From NCBI GenBank assembly GCA_934591635.1, contig CAKTPI010000006.1:1-64000 (forward strand): a stretch of 64,000 nucleotides of DNA, given 5' to 3'. The stretch comes from an uncultured Oscillospiraceae bacterium (lineage in GTDB: Bacteria; Bacillota; Clostridia; Oscillospirales; Oscillospiraceae). How positions within the stretch are numbered: position 1 is the stretch's first letter; each line of letters opens with the position of its first letter. Positions 52,042-60,521 of the stretch are shown one piece after another. Both the position numbers and the translations under genes were made by a program. A model generated the notes under the pieces. That model was not told the origin of the DNA, did no database searches, and worked only from the letters and a program-made list of their open reading frames with translations.

Positions 52042-53514
52042 ATGAAAATGGTCTTTTCATCAGAGCTTCCACCGGAACGGCTAATCTTTGCGGATTCAGT
52101 TATCTTAAAAGAAAATCCTAATTTTTTTCATCATCTTCTCCAGCTTAATGCCACATCTGTCTGCATTTACACTGCCGCAGAACCTGACTTTTACGCACTT
52201 CAAGATGCGCTTCGATGTGGCATCAACGATTGTCTGCTTTATCCATTTTCACAGCAAGCTCTTTCCGATGCCCTTATTCGTCTTCAGATGCAGCGAGAAT
52301 TAACCGACCGCCGTGTTCCATCGGAATCAAATGCGGCAAGTCGTTATCTCTTTTGGCGGACAGATGTGCGCAAGCTTGCTTCCACACATATGACCATTGC
52401 ACAAGTCAACAAGGAGTATGGAACCCATTTTTCAGAGGGTCTGTTCCGAGCGCTGTTTATCGAGTTAAACTGTCCTGGACACGAAAAGGATGTCATCGAT
52501 AACATTGAATTGCAGGATTTTATGGTTCGTTTCAGCAATCAGATCATGAAGCCGGAAACATTTGATATGTTGTATAACCGACATGCAAATGGAATTTCGG
52601 TTTTGCTCAATTTTTCAGTTGGAAAACGCGGTTTAATTTCCCAACTGATTGATCGTCTTTTCTTCTGCCTGCGTCAAGAGTTCACACCACGAAAAATTGA
52701 AGTTACCATGTCGATTGGAAGAATATACAGTGAGTTTTCAAAGCTCGCAGAGGTAAAGCAGGAAATTCTTGATGTGCGTTGGGCCCGTCACCGGATCGGC
52801 TCCGGCAAAATTATCAGCGCAGATGTTTTGAACGAAAACGAACTTTTACCGGAAAAACGGAGAGAGCTTGAGGAATTACGCGCAATGACACTACATTACT
52901 TTGAACTTTTGGATCAAGAAAGAGCAAAACAATATATTGACAAATTCTATGATAATTTTGCCTCTATCCTTCCAATTCGTGAAATTCGCACTTTCAGTAG
53001 ATTTCTGCTAGACTTCCTTTTCCGTACATATGCAGTTGACCTTGAACCTTACGGAGATCAGGATAATCTCCGCCACAGCTACATTGCCCGTGAGAGTACC
53101 GCATCCACAGTGGAAGACCTTCGCAAAACGACAACAGATAGCTTACTAGACTTGATGGATAAAATTGAGCTTGTTATCCAGCGTCAATATTCCAGGCCTG
53201 TTCGAGACTGCATTGCAATGATAGCCAGCCGCCATTGTGGCAACATCAGTCTAACTGAAATGGCGGAAATGACGCATCTTTCTCCGCAGTACCTTTCCAC
53301 GCTCTTCCATGAGGAAACCGGGCAAACAATATCTGCATATATCCAAGCACAAAAACTAAAACTTGCACAAAATTTATTGATGAACAGCACCAAAAATATC
53401 AGTGAAATCGCCGCCTACCTGGATTTCAATGATGCGCACTATTTCAGTAATTTTTTTAAAAGGAACATGTCAATTACTCCAACAGCATATCGAAAATTAA
53501 AGCAAAGAAAGTAA
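52042..53514 (+). CDS. AraC-type response regulator, receiver domain incomplete
   Basis: A 490-residue protein. The first ~75 residues correspond to the second half of a receiver domain (LIFADSVILKENPNFF, then DALRCGINDCLLYPFSQQ, matching the K-P-F end). The N-terminal acidic pocket is absent. A middle helical region (100-370) follows, then a C-terminal AraC HTH (about 385-488, GNISLTEMAEMTHLSPQYLS). Usual family members are about 50 residues longer. The ATG at 52042 lacks a ribosome site, and the preceding bases belong to the divergent MBL gene, so a deletion at this junction is likely. Phosphorylation cannot be assumed. Confidence 0.75.
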   Translation: MKMVFSSELPPERLIFADSVILKENPNFFHHLLQLNATSVCIYTAAEPDFYALQDALRCGINDCLLYPFSQQALSDALIRLQMQRELTDRRVPSESNAASRYLFWRTDVRKLASTHMTIAQVNKEYGTHFSEGLFRALFIELNCPGHEKDVIDNIELQDFMVRFSNQIMKPETFDMLYNRHANGISVLLNFSVGKRGLISQLIDRLFFCLRQEFTPRKIEVTMSIGRIYSEFSKLAEVKQEILDVRWARHRIGSGKIISADVLNENELLPEKRRELEELRAMTLHYFELLDQERAKQYIDKFYDNFASILPIREIRTFSRFLLDFLFRTYAVDLEPYGDQDNLRHSYIARESTASTVEDLRKTTTDSLLDLMDKIELVIQRQYSRPVRDCIAMIASRHCGNISLTEMAEMTHLSPQYLSTLFHEETGQTISAYIQAQKLKLAQNLLMNSTKNISEIAAYLDFNDAHYFSNFFKRNMSITPTAYRKLKQRK

Positions 53515-53534
53515 GTTAGGCAGAAATAAACAAG

Positions 53535-53574
53535 CGGCTCAATAGCACCCCAGTTTCAGCGTACTATTGAGCCG
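53535..53574 (+). terminator. terminator after response regulator
   Basis: CGGCTCAATAG and CTATTGAGCCG form an 11-base-pair stem followed by TTTTATCGGTTTTT. Confidence 0.8.
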
Positions 53575-53608
53575 TTTTATCGGTTTTTACAATTTCCGAA
53601 GGAACAAA

Positions 53609-53641
53609 AAAGATCAGACTTCATTCAGAAGTCTGATCTTT
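53609..53641 (-). terminator. terminator of tRNA-Leu copy 2
   Basis: The 14-base-pair stem AAAGATCAGACTTC with its complement and a five-base loop, matching the copy at 5387-5424. Confidence 0.85.
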
Positions 53642-53728
53642 GGTGGGCGAGGCGGGACTTGAACCCGCACGTCCGCAGTGAACACTAGAACCTGAATCTA
53701 GCGAGTCTACCAATTCCACCACTCGCCC
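53641..53728 (-). tRNA. tRNA-Leu (anticodon CAG), second copy
   Basis: Cloverleaf apparently identical to the gene at 5424-5511, including the encoded CCA, anticodon CAG and long variable arm. Confidence 0.95.
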
Positions 53729-53812
53729 ATTTGTTTCGCGAGGCTTTCCTCAGCGCTTGAGTATGATACCACACATTGCGTGGTCTGTCAACAGTTTTTT
53801 TAGTTTTCAAAA

Positions 53813-53844
53813 AATCCGTGCACCACGGATGCGGTGCACGGATT
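53813..53844 (-). terminator. terminator after fba
   Basis: AATCCGTGCACC and GGTGCACGGATT form a 12-base-pair stem with an 8-base loop. On the reverse strand a T-rich stretch follows. Confidence 0.85.
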
Positions 53845-53857
53845 GCAGGAGCAGCGA

Positions 53858-54826
53858 TTAGGCCTTGCCGTCGGAGCCCAGAACATGGACGATCTTGTGA
53901 GCGACCATATCCTTGACAGCCTGACGGGCGGGCTTTAGGTACTGGCGAGGATCGAAGTGATCGGGATGCTCGGCGAAGTACTTCCGGATGTTGCCGGTCA
54001 TGGCCAGACGGATATCGGAATCGATATTGATCTTGCAGACGGCCAGCTTTGCAGCCTCACGCAGCTGATCCTCGGGGATACCGATGGCATCGGGCATCTT
54101 GCCGCCGTAGGTATTGACCATCTTCACGAACTCCTGGGGAACAGAGGAGGAGCCGTGCAGCACGATGGGGAAGCCGGGCAGACGCTTGATGCACTCCTTC
54201 AGCACGTCGAAGCGCAGGGGAGGCGGCACCAGGACGCCGTCCGCATTGCGGGTGCACTGAGAAGGCTTGAACTTGTAAGCGCCATGGCTGGTGCCGATAG
54301 CGATTGCCAGGGAATCGCAGCCGGTACGGCCAACGAACTCTTCCACTTCCTCGGGATGGGTGTAGCTTTCCTTGCCGTGCTCGACAGCAACTTCGTCTTC
54401 CACGCCAGCCAAGGTGCCCAGTTCAGCCTCGACCACGACACCGTGGTCATGAGCGTACTCAACGACCTGACGGGTCAGAGCAATGTTCTCCTCGAAGGGC
54501 TTAGAAGAGGCGTCGATCATGACGGAGGTAAAGCCGCCATCGATGCAGCTCTTGCAGAGCTCGAAGGAATCGCCGTGATCCAGGTGCAGGACGATGGGGA
54601 TATCAGGATTTTCGATAACAGCAGCCTCGACCAGCTTCACCAGGTAAGTATGGTTAGCATAAGCGCGGGCGCCCTTGGAAACCTGCAGGATAACGGGGCT
54701 GTGCAGCTCGCCGGCAGCTTCGGTGATGCCCTGAACAATTTCCATGTTGTTGACGTTGAAAGCACCGATTGCGTAGCCGCCATCATATGCCTTCTTGAAC
54801 ATCTCGGTTGAAGTAACAAGTGCCAT
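53858..54826 (-). CDS. fba: class II fructose-bisphosphate aldolase
   Basis: A 322-residue zinc aldolase that splits fructose 1,6-bisphosphate in glycolysis. Zinc ligands and substrate loops are visible: VLHLDHGDS (His), EAELGTLAG (Glu), GTSHGAYKF (His), IVLHGSSSVP (His) and CKINIDSDIR. The ATG at 54826 gives the usual MALVTS start; a second in-frame ATG three codons upstream abuts the AAGGAAAGGA site. It is divergent from PPi-phosphofructokinase, so two adjacent glycolytic steps are placed back to back. Confidence 0.95.
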   Translation of the reverse strand: MALVTSTEMFKKAYDGGYAIGAFNVNNMEIVQGITEAAGELHSPVILQVSKGARAYANHTYLVKLVEAAVIENPDIPIVLHLDHGDSFELCKSCIDGGFTSVMIDASSKPFEENIALTRQVVEYAHDHGVVVEAELGTLAGVEDEVAVEHGKESYTHPEEVEEFVGRTGCDSLAIAIGTSHGAYKFKPSQCTRNADGVLVPPPLRFDVLKECIKRLPGFPIVLHGSSSVPQEFVKMVNTYGGKMPDAIGIPEDQLREAAKLAVCKINIDSDIRLAMTGNIRKYFAEHPDHFDPRQYLKPARQAVKDMVAHKIVHVLGSDGKA

Positions 54827-54881
54827 TGGAATCATTCCTTTCCTTATTTAAGCGAAGGAGTCTCCGCTTTGTTTCGGGGTT

Positions 54882-54909
54882 ATTATACCACATTTTTCAA
54901 AATTAGCAA
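54882..54909 (-). promoter_or_regulatory. fba promoter
   Basis: On the reverse strand TTGCTA (54904-54909) and TATAAT (54882-54887) with a 16-base spacer. Confidence 0.65.
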
Positions 54910-54918
54910 CAATAATAT

Positions 54919-54947
54919 TTGCCAACAGGATTCTTTTATGATATAAT
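54919..54947 (+). promoter_or_regulatory. pfp promoter
   Basis: TTGCCA (54919-54924) and TATAAT (54942-54947) with a 17-base spacer. A GGGGT/ACCCC hairpin with a T run lies in the leader and may be an attenuator. Confidence 0.65.
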
Positions 54948-55028
54948 GCGGGAGGTATGGGGTTTCATCAACGTACCCCGTCATTTTTCGTTACGAAAAA
55001 ATCAAAAACATATTGGAGGTTATTCTTT

Positions 55029-56273
55029 ATGTCTGAAAAAGCTCTGGTTGGTTCCCTGATCATCGGACAGTCCGGCGGTCCTTCCTCCGTCATCAACTGC
55101 TCCGCTTACGGCGTCATCAAGACCGGTCTGGAGAACCCCAACATCACTACCGTCTACGGTGCCTTCCACGGCATTAAGGGCGTGCTGAATGATGAGCTGA
55201 TGATCATGGATGAGGAAGATCCCGCTGAGCTGGCAAATATGATGCATACTCCCTCTTCCGCTCTGGGTTCCTGCCGCTATAAGATTGCCGATCCCGATGT
55301 GGATGACACCGACTACAAGCGGATTCTGGAAATCTTCAAGAAGTACAATGTGCGCTACTTCTTCTACAACGGCGGCAACGACTCTATGGACACCTGCAAC
55401 AAGATTTCCAAGTACATGAACCGGGTGGGCTATGAGTGCCGCGTCATGGGTGTGCCCAAGACCATCGACAACGACCTGGCCGGTACTGATCACTGCCCCG
55501 GCTTCGCTTCCGCTGCCAAATACATCGCCACCTCCTTCATGGAAGTATCCCGGGACAGCCAGGTGTATGACACCGGCATGGTGACAATCATTGAGTGCAT
55601 GGGTCGTCACGCCGGCTGGCTGACCGCCGCTGCTGCCTGTGCCAACGTGAAGGGCGACGGCCCCGATCTGGTTTACCTGCCCGAGGTTGACTTTGACATG
55701 GACAAGTTCATCGCGGATGTCAAGCGTGTTTATGCCGCTAAGAAGAACTGCCTGGTGGCCGTTTCTGAGGGCGTGCACTATGCAGACGGCACCTTCGTCA
55801 GCGAAGCAAAGACCTCCGGCACCGATGGCTTCGGCCATGCCCAGCTGGGCGGTCTGGCCGCAAGACTGGCCGATGTGGTGAAGGCTGCTACCGGCGCTAA
55901 GGTGCGTCCCATTGAGTTGAGCCTGCTGCAGCGCTGCGCTGCTCACTGCGCCTCCGGCACTGACATTGCTGAGAGCTTCATGTCCGGCAAGGTTGCCGTG
56001 GAGTCCGCTGTTGCCGGCATTACCGACAAGATGGTTGGCTTCAAGTGCACCCGTGGTGCGGACGGCTACAAGTGCGAGCCTGAGCTGTTCGACCTGAGCC
56101 TGGTTGCCAACACCGAGAAGAAGGTACCCCGCGAGTGGATCAACGCTGAAGGCAACGGCGTGACCCAGGACTTCATCGACTACTGCCTGCCCCTGATTCA
56201 GGGCGAGACCGGTATGGTCAAGGAAGATGGTCTGCCCCGCTTCGTTCACCTGAAGAGAGTGTTCGCAAAGTAA
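55029..56273 (+). CDS. pfp: pyrophosphate-type 6-phosphofructokinase
   Basis: A 414-residue phosphofructokinase that interconverts fructose 6-phosphate and fructose 1,6-bisphosphate. The signature GGNDSMDT (about 117-124) and PKTIDNDL replace the GGDGS and PGTIDND of ATP enzymes; the Asp and Lys substitutions indicate pyrophosphate use. Other parts are GQSGGPSSVINC, the MGRHAGWLTA stretch and LQRCAAHCASGTD. The ATG at 55029 follows TTGGAGGTT. A leader with a consensus promoter precedes it. Many Clostridia use PPi to save ATP in glycolysis; it can also act in gluconeogenesis. Confidence 0.93.
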   Translation: MSEKALVGSLIIGQSGGPSSVINCSAYGVIKTGLENPNITTVYGAFHGIKGVLNDELMIMDEEDPAELANMMHTPSSALGSCRYKIADPDVDDTDYKRILEIFKKYNVRYFFYNGGNDSMDTCNKISKYMNRVGYECRVMGVPKTIDNDLAGTDHCPGFASAAKYIATSFMEVSRDSQVYDTGMVTIIECMGRHAGWLTAAAACANVKGDGPDLVYLPEVDFDMDKFIADVKRVYAAKKNCLVAVSEGVHYADGTFVSEAKTSGTDGFGHAQLGGLAARLADVVKAATGAKVRPIELSLLQRCAAHCASGTDIAESFMSGKVAVESAVAGITDKMVGFKCTRGADGYKCEPELFDLSLVANTEKKVPREWINAEGNGVTQDFIDYCLPLIQGETGMVKEDGLPRFVHLKRVFAK

Positions 56274-56288
56274 GCCTTGTTTTCTAAG

Positions 56289-56326
56289 AAACGCACCTGC
56301 CTCCAATTGACGGCAGGTGCGTTTTT
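56289..56326. terminator. bidirectional terminator between pfp and the ttcA-like gene
   Basis: AAACGCACCTGCC and GGCAGGTGCGTTT form a 13-base-pair stem with T and A runs. The right arm ends next to the stop of the convergent gene. Confidence 0.85.
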
Positions 56327-57461
56327 ACTTCGTGTTGTAGTGATCCAAAAATCGGTGCATTGTCCCGCCCTGCTTATAGGCGATGACCGTGTCCAGGTTG
56401 ACGTTTTCCACGCTGCGGAAAATCCGGGCGGGAATCTGGGAGTCTTCCTTGGCGAGGGTGCGGATAAGCTGCTTGATTTCTGCGCGCTTGGAGCCCTTTT
56501 CTGTTCCACCGCAGGAGGCGCAGCTTTCCGTCAGGCGGCAGGCGCACTGGATAAAGTGCAGGTCGTTATAATCCCGCCACCGGAGAATGTCCTTTTCCCG
56601 AATAAGGTACATAGGTCGAATCAGCTCCATACCAGGGAAATTGGTGCTGTGCAGCTTGGGCATCATGGTCTGAATCTGGCTGCCATAGAGCATTCCCATG
56701 AGGATGGTCTCGATCACATCATCATAGTGGTGCCCCAATGCAATCTTATTGCAGCCCAGTTCCTTCGCCTTACTGTACAGATGCCCCCGCCGCATTCTGG
56801 CACAAAGATAACAGGGAGATCCGCCCTGATTGGCCACGATGTCAAAAATCTCTGTATGGAACACCTCAATGGGAATGCCCAGCAGCTTTGCATTATCCAG
56901 CACAGCCTGTGCGTTCAGTTGATTATAACCCGGATTCATCACCAGGTAAACCACTTCAAAATTCTGCTTGCCATGGGATTGCAATTCCTGGAAGAGCTTG
57001 GCCATGAGCATGGAATCCTTCCCGCCGGAAATGCAGACTTCAATTTTGTCCCCGTCAGAAATCAGCTGATATTCCTTAATTGCTCGGACAAATGCTGTCC
57101 AAAGCTCCTTGCGGTAGGTGGTAATAATGCTGCGCTCCGCTTTTTTTCTGCGGGCAAGGCAGCTTTCCTCATCAGATGCGGCTTTCGCCAGCGTCCGGCG
57201 AAGATATTCCCGGTAACCGCCCCGGATACTGAGCACCTCATATCCCTGCTCCCGCCACTCCTCCGCCAGTTCCAGCGACTTCACGCCGCTTTGGCACAAC
57301 AGACAGATTGGCTCACTGCTATTCTCCAGCACGAGATTTTCCGCCGGGATATTGACCGCACCGGGATAAGAACCGTAGGCATACTGCTCTGCTGCCCGAA
57401 TATCAATCACCCTTGTATTTTCCATGGTCTCCAGTTGGTCAAAGGTTATTTCATAATCCAC
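56325..57461 (-). CDS. rhodanese-PP-loop ATPase fusion (TtcA-like)
   Basis: A 378-residue protein with two domains. Residues 1-95 are rhodanese-like (VIDIRAAEQYAYGSYPGAVN and the loop CLLCQSGVKS with the active Cys). Residues ~105-378 are a TtcA/TilS-type ATP-pyrophosphatase with the PP-loop CISGGKDSMLMAK, CYLCARMRRG, and CACRLTESCASCGG. TtcA proteins thiolate a base in tRNA, and the rhodanese domain could supply the sulfur in one chain. The start GTG at 57461 is supported by AGAGG; an ATG 12 codons further is possible. It is convergent with pfp. Confidence 0.83.
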   Translation of the reverse strand: MDYEITFDQLETMENTRVIDIRAAEQYAYGSYPGAVNIPAENLVLENSSEPICLLCQSGVKSLELAEEWREQGYEVLSIRGGYREYLRRTLAKAASDEESCLARRKKAERSIITTYRKELWTAFVRAIKEYQLISDGDKIEVCISGGKDSMLMAKLFQELQSHGKQNFEVVYLVMNPGYNQLNAQAVLDNAKLLGIPIEVFHTEIFDIVANQGGSPCYLCARMRRGHLYSKAKELGCNKIALGHHYDDVIETILMGMLYGSQIQTMMPKLHSTNFPGMELIRPMYLIREKDILRWRDYNDLHFIQCACRLTESCASCGGTEKGSKRAEIKQLIRTLAKEDSQIPARIFRSVENVNLDTVIAYKQGGTMHRFLDHYNTK

Positions 57462-57628
57462 TTGTTTATACCTCTTTTGTAGACTCAATAGGCATTATAG
57501 TGAAACTCTCCTTTTCTGTCAATTCAAACTTTCCCTCGTTATGATGGGGCGTTTTAGGTTGCAGAAACGAGGACACTCTGATATAATAAAAACTGGTATG
57601 AACAACACACGATAACCCCACAGAGGCG

Positions 57629-58102
57629 ATGTATTTGAACCTGCAAAAGAAAAGAGCCCTTACCATTCTTGCCTTTCTCTACGGCATGACCATGTTTTTT
57701 CTGCTGTTTCTGCGCATACCGAGAATCACACCGCTCCCATACACGCAGCAGCTGCAGCAGCACTTGAATCCCATTCCGCTGCATACCATCCGGCACTATC
57801 TTTGGATTTTCAGACATTCCAGGCTGCCCTATGTTCTGCAGTATGCGGTGGTCAATTTCTTTGGGAATATTCTCCTGTTTTTGCCCCTGGGCCTTTTCCC
57901 TCCCCTGCTGGATAAACGGTTCCGGAAATTTTGGAAAACTGCACTCTTGGCCACGGTTATCATGGTCTGTGTGGAATTGCTGCAGATGCTGCTTCTGGTT
58001 GGAACCTGTGACGTGGACGACGTGATTTTAAACGTTACCGGAGCATCCATTGGGTACGGAATTTATAAACTGGCCACCCGACATCATCCCATCAACGAAT
58101 AA
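57629..58102 (+). CDS. VanZ-like membrane protein
   Basis: A 157-residue protein with four hydrophobic segments, for example ALTILAFLYGMTMFFLLFL and VVNFFGNILLFLPLGLF, and an NVTGASIGYGIY end, as in VanZ-family proteins. VanZ itself adds low-level teicoplanin resistance; most relatives have no known role. A weak site (AGAGG) precedes the ATG. It ends by overlapping the convergent YdcF-like gene by 11 bases. Confidence 0.8.
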   Translation: MYLNLQKKRALTILAFLYGMTMFFLLFLRIPRITPLPYTQQLQQHLNPIPLHTIRHYLWIFRHSRLPYVLQYAVVNFFGNILLFLPLGLFPPLLDKRFRKFWKTALLATVIMVCVELLQMLLLVGTCDVDDVILNVTGASIGYGIYKLATRHHPINE

Positions 58103-58742
58103 ACTGATTCGTGTAGCCCATGGCAACCAATGTATCGAAGGCTTGCCATGCTTCCACCGGGATGGATTGCGGAATCTGGTAGCCCCGCCGGGCATATACT
58201 TCGATGCGCTGGAAATCCCCCACGATCATATGGATGGTATCCTCTTCCGTCCGATTCCAGCGATGCACTCCGGACACATATTCCCCAAAGCTCTGCTGCC
58301 AGGAAGTCACCTGCACCGTTGCTTCCGGCCAATATACCGGGAAAGCAGCAAACAGCCGACGCTCCATATAAGGCTTATGAACGCCAATAACGCGGGGACA
58401 GGTAAGCCCGATCTTTCGCAGCAGTTCCCGGGAGAACTGCAGATTTTCCCTGGAATTGGTAGATTTATCCTCCAGCAGGATAGCCCCTTCCGGCACGCCC
58501 TCCTCTATGGCAATACGGGCAAAACGACTTGCTTCGCTCTCTGTCCACATGGTACTGGTATTCCTGCCCAGGCCACCGGAGAAAAGGACACGGGGTGCGT
58601 ATCCCTCCCGATAGAGTTGTGCGGCCCTTTTGGCGATATCCTCGTTGTAGCACCCAAAACCGATAATACAGTCGGCCTGATGTATGGCCTGGTGCAAACA
58701 CATGTAGTCCCATAAAATTTGAATTGCTTCTGTTTTTTCCAT
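58092..58742 (-). CDS. YdcF/ElyC-family protein
   Basis: A 216-residue protein with a DUF218-like fold. It has the IIGFGCYNEDIAKRAAQLY start, VLFSGGLGRNTSTMWTESEA, DKSTNSRENLQFSRE and the C-terminal RRGYQIPQSIP segment. Such proteins are cytoplasmic or membrane-linked and may bind nucleotide-like ligands; ElyC in E. coli is involved in peptidoglycan metabolism. The start at 58742 is set by a GGGGG-rich site. No signal peptide. Confidence 0.8.
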   Translation of the reverse strand: MEKTEAIQILWDYMCLHQAIHQADCIIGFGCYNEDIAKRAAQLYREGYAPRVLFSGGLGRNTSTMWTESEASRFARIAIEEGVPEGAILLEDKSTNSRENLQFSRELLRKIGLTCPRVIGVHKPYMERRLFAAFPVYWPEATVQVTSWQQSFGEYVSGVHRWNRTEEDTIHMIVGDFQRIEVYARRGYQIPQSIPVEAWQAFDTLVAMGYTNQFIR

Positions 58743-58762
58743 CCTAGCCCCCACAATTGATA

Positions 58763-58790
58763 AGCTCCCGACGAAAACTCGTCGGGAGCT
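58763..58790. terminator. hairpin terminator
   Basis: AGCTCCCGACGA and TCGTCGGGAGCT form a 12-base-pair stem with an AAAC loop, placed between two reverse-strand genes. Confidence 0.7.
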
Positions 58791-58829
58791 CATTTTAACA
58801 CAAAAATTTCTTTGGGTCAATCAATGCAG

Positions 58830-59324
58830 TTACTGCATCACTGGGTTAGAAACGCGAATGGTATGATCAAACCAAGAACCGCTCTTCTTACCCATAGCCG
58901 CAAAAGGCATGTCCACATCCAAAGCGGATACCGGAATATCAAATCCGTTTGCTGTATCCGTAAACCCATCCGAATAGGTTACGGATTCTTTCACTGCATC
59001 AATTGTAACCACTCCATCCTTCTGGGCTTCCTCGGCGGAACCCGGAAAGAGCTTGCTGAATCCGGAACCGGACAAGATAATATGCGCTGTCATAATCCCG
59101 TTTTCTACCGTCATGGTTCCCTTTCCTTCCACCGTCTCATTCAGGCGGAACATACCGCCATCTGTGGACACGTCTACCACATAGGTTCCGTCGGGCAGCG
59201 GACACGCTGCCTGCTCAACAATGGCTTGACCAGCAGAATTTTGTTCCGGCACGCCGCTTTCTACACCACCTGCCGCACCAATAAGCAGCGAAACGGTACA
59301 CAAAAGCACAATCAGCTTATGCAT
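58830..59324 (-). CDS. secreted protein next to cbiK, iron/tetrapyrrole-type domain
   Basis: A 164-residue exported protein with a hydrophobic signal (residues 1-18) and a single beta domain (about 40-164). Segments LPDGTYVVDVSTDGG, GTMTVENGIMTAHIILSGSG, FDIPVSALDVDMPFAAMG and WFDHTIRVS fit a domain found in secreted metal or tetrapyrrole-related proteins, where a strand-rich core binds ligand at the surface. It starts 17 bases after the cbiK stop on the same strand, so it is probably part of the cobalamin-riboswitch operon. No lipobox. The ligand, perhaps a corrinoid or cobalt, is inferred. Confidence 0.65.
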   Translation of the reverse strand: MHKLIVLLCTVSLLIGAAGGVESGVPEQNSAGQAIVEQAACPLPDGTYVVDVSTDGGMFRLNETVEGKGTMTVENGIMTAHIILSGSGFSKLFPGSAEEAQKDGVVTIDAVKESVTYSDGFTDTANGFDIPVSALDVDMPFAAMGKKSGSWFDHTIRVSNPVMQ

Positions 59325-59341
59325 TTATAATAACCCCGGAT

Positions 59342-60502
59342 TTACTTTGCCAGGGTATCCAGAGCGGCCTGCGTATGAGCAATATACAGATCCTCTACCG
59401 CCTGGATGGAGCCAAGGCCTGCAATCTGGCAATCCACAGAGTCAAACTTACCGGAAGCCAGGAACATGGACTTCCAGGAATCCTCATCGTTGCCGGCCAT
59501 ATCGTTATTGGCATGGTCACCCGCCACAACCATCAGGGGACGCAGAACAATATGCTTATAACCGGCGGCAGCTACGGCCTCAATGACATTTTCGCAGGCA
59601 GTCTCCTCCGGCTCACCCTCAACAGTACCAATGAACACATTATTGTAGCCAAGGGTATTCATCTGGGTCTGCATCTGGCTGTAGGTCACCTTTGCAGTAT
59701 GGGAAGTACCGTGGCCCATGAAGACAAAGGCCGTTTCAGCATTGGCAGCCTCTTCCATCGTTGCATAATCCGTCTCCGCCAGTGCAGCAGCAGAAATTGC
59801 CTCAGCAACAGCTGCTTTATCCGCATTGATGACAGTTGCATCACTGCCAACCTCGCCCAGCAGAGGCTCTGCTACAACGACCGTCTCAAACTTATCGGCA
59901 TAGGCGTTGACAGACTCCATCAGCTCATCATACTCCGCACCGTGCATCAGGTGAGTGGGCTGGATAATCAGCTGCTTCACACCGTTGCTAACAGCGCGCT
60001 CCATAGCCTGATCCACGTTGTCGATAAACTCGCCGTCCCGAGCCTGGACATGATTGATGATGATCTGCGCAGTAAATGCACGGCGAACCGCCCAGTCAGG
60101 GAATGCAGCTGCAATCGCATCCTCAATGCCCTTGATATCAGCAACACGGCTGCCATTGTAAGAGGTACCAAAGGAGACCACCAGGATTTCCTTCTCGCCG
60201 ATTTCATCAGCATTGCGGGGGTCATCCAGAGAAGCATCTCCGGTATCCAGGCCGAAATACTCAGGGCTGGCTTCTTCACCCTCCACCAGTTCTTTCTGAG
60301 CATCGGTCAAGGCATCCCAAGCTTCTTTTGCAGCAACACACTGGGCATCGGTATCCTCGGTACGGGTCTGAACGTAGATGGCATCAATCAGGGCAGCCAC
60401 TTCATCGGCAGCAGCCTGATCGGCATCGGTGGTGGCGCTTGCAATGCTCACCATGCCCAGCAGCATGGTCAGCGCGCACAGGAAAGCAACAAGTTTTTTC
60501 AT
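59342..60502 (-). CDS. cbiK: exported sirohydrochlorin cobaltochelatase CbiK
   Basis: A 386-residue protein with a signal peptide (MKKLVAFLCALTMLLG, cleavage near SASA) and an N-terminal alanine/glutamate-rich helical region (25-105). The chelatase domain (106-386) has VVSFGTSYNGSR, the QPTHLMHGAEYDEL His/Glu segment, MGHGTSHTAKVTY and LRPLMVVAGDHANNDM, containing the metal-binding His and Glu residues of the anaerobic CbiK class. Normally CbiK puts cobalt into sirohydrochlorin in the cytoplasm; here it is outside, suggesting metal handling or salvage. Upstream is a cobalamin riboswitch and terminator. Confidence 0.9.
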   Translation of the reverse strand: MKKLVAFLCALTMLLGMVSIASATTDADQAAADEVAALIDAIYVQTRTEDTDAQCVAAKEAWDALTDAQKELVEGEEASPEYFGLDTGDASLDDPRNADEIGEKEILVVSFGTSYNGSRVADIKGIEDAIAAAFPDWAVRRAFTAQIIINHVQARDGEFIDNVDQAMERAVSNGVKQLIIQPTHLMHGAEYDELMESVNAYADKFETVVVAEPLLGEVGSDATVINADKAAVAEAISAAALAETDYATMEEAANAETAFVFMGHGTSHTAKVTYSQMQTQMNTLGYNNVFIGTVEGEPEETACENVIEAVAAAGYKHIVLRPLMVVAGDHANNDMAGNDEDSWKSMFLASGKFDSVDCQIAGLGSIQAVEDLYIAHTQAALDTLAK

Positions 60503-60521
60503 ATGAGTTTCCTCCTAAAAA

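Larger units (their letters stand above)
53584..53728 (-). repeat. tRNA-Leu duplication, copy 2
   Basis: Second copy of the 145-base tRNA/terminator block first seen at 5366-5511, in the same orientation. The two copies bracket about 48 kb. Confidence 0.85.

Noticed and set aside
5424..53728. 48-kb segment as an integrated mobile element between the two tRNA-Leu copies
   Set aside because: No integrase, relaxase, phage or conjugation gene lies between them, and the genes are mostly housekeeping, so it is kept as a duplication and not called an element.
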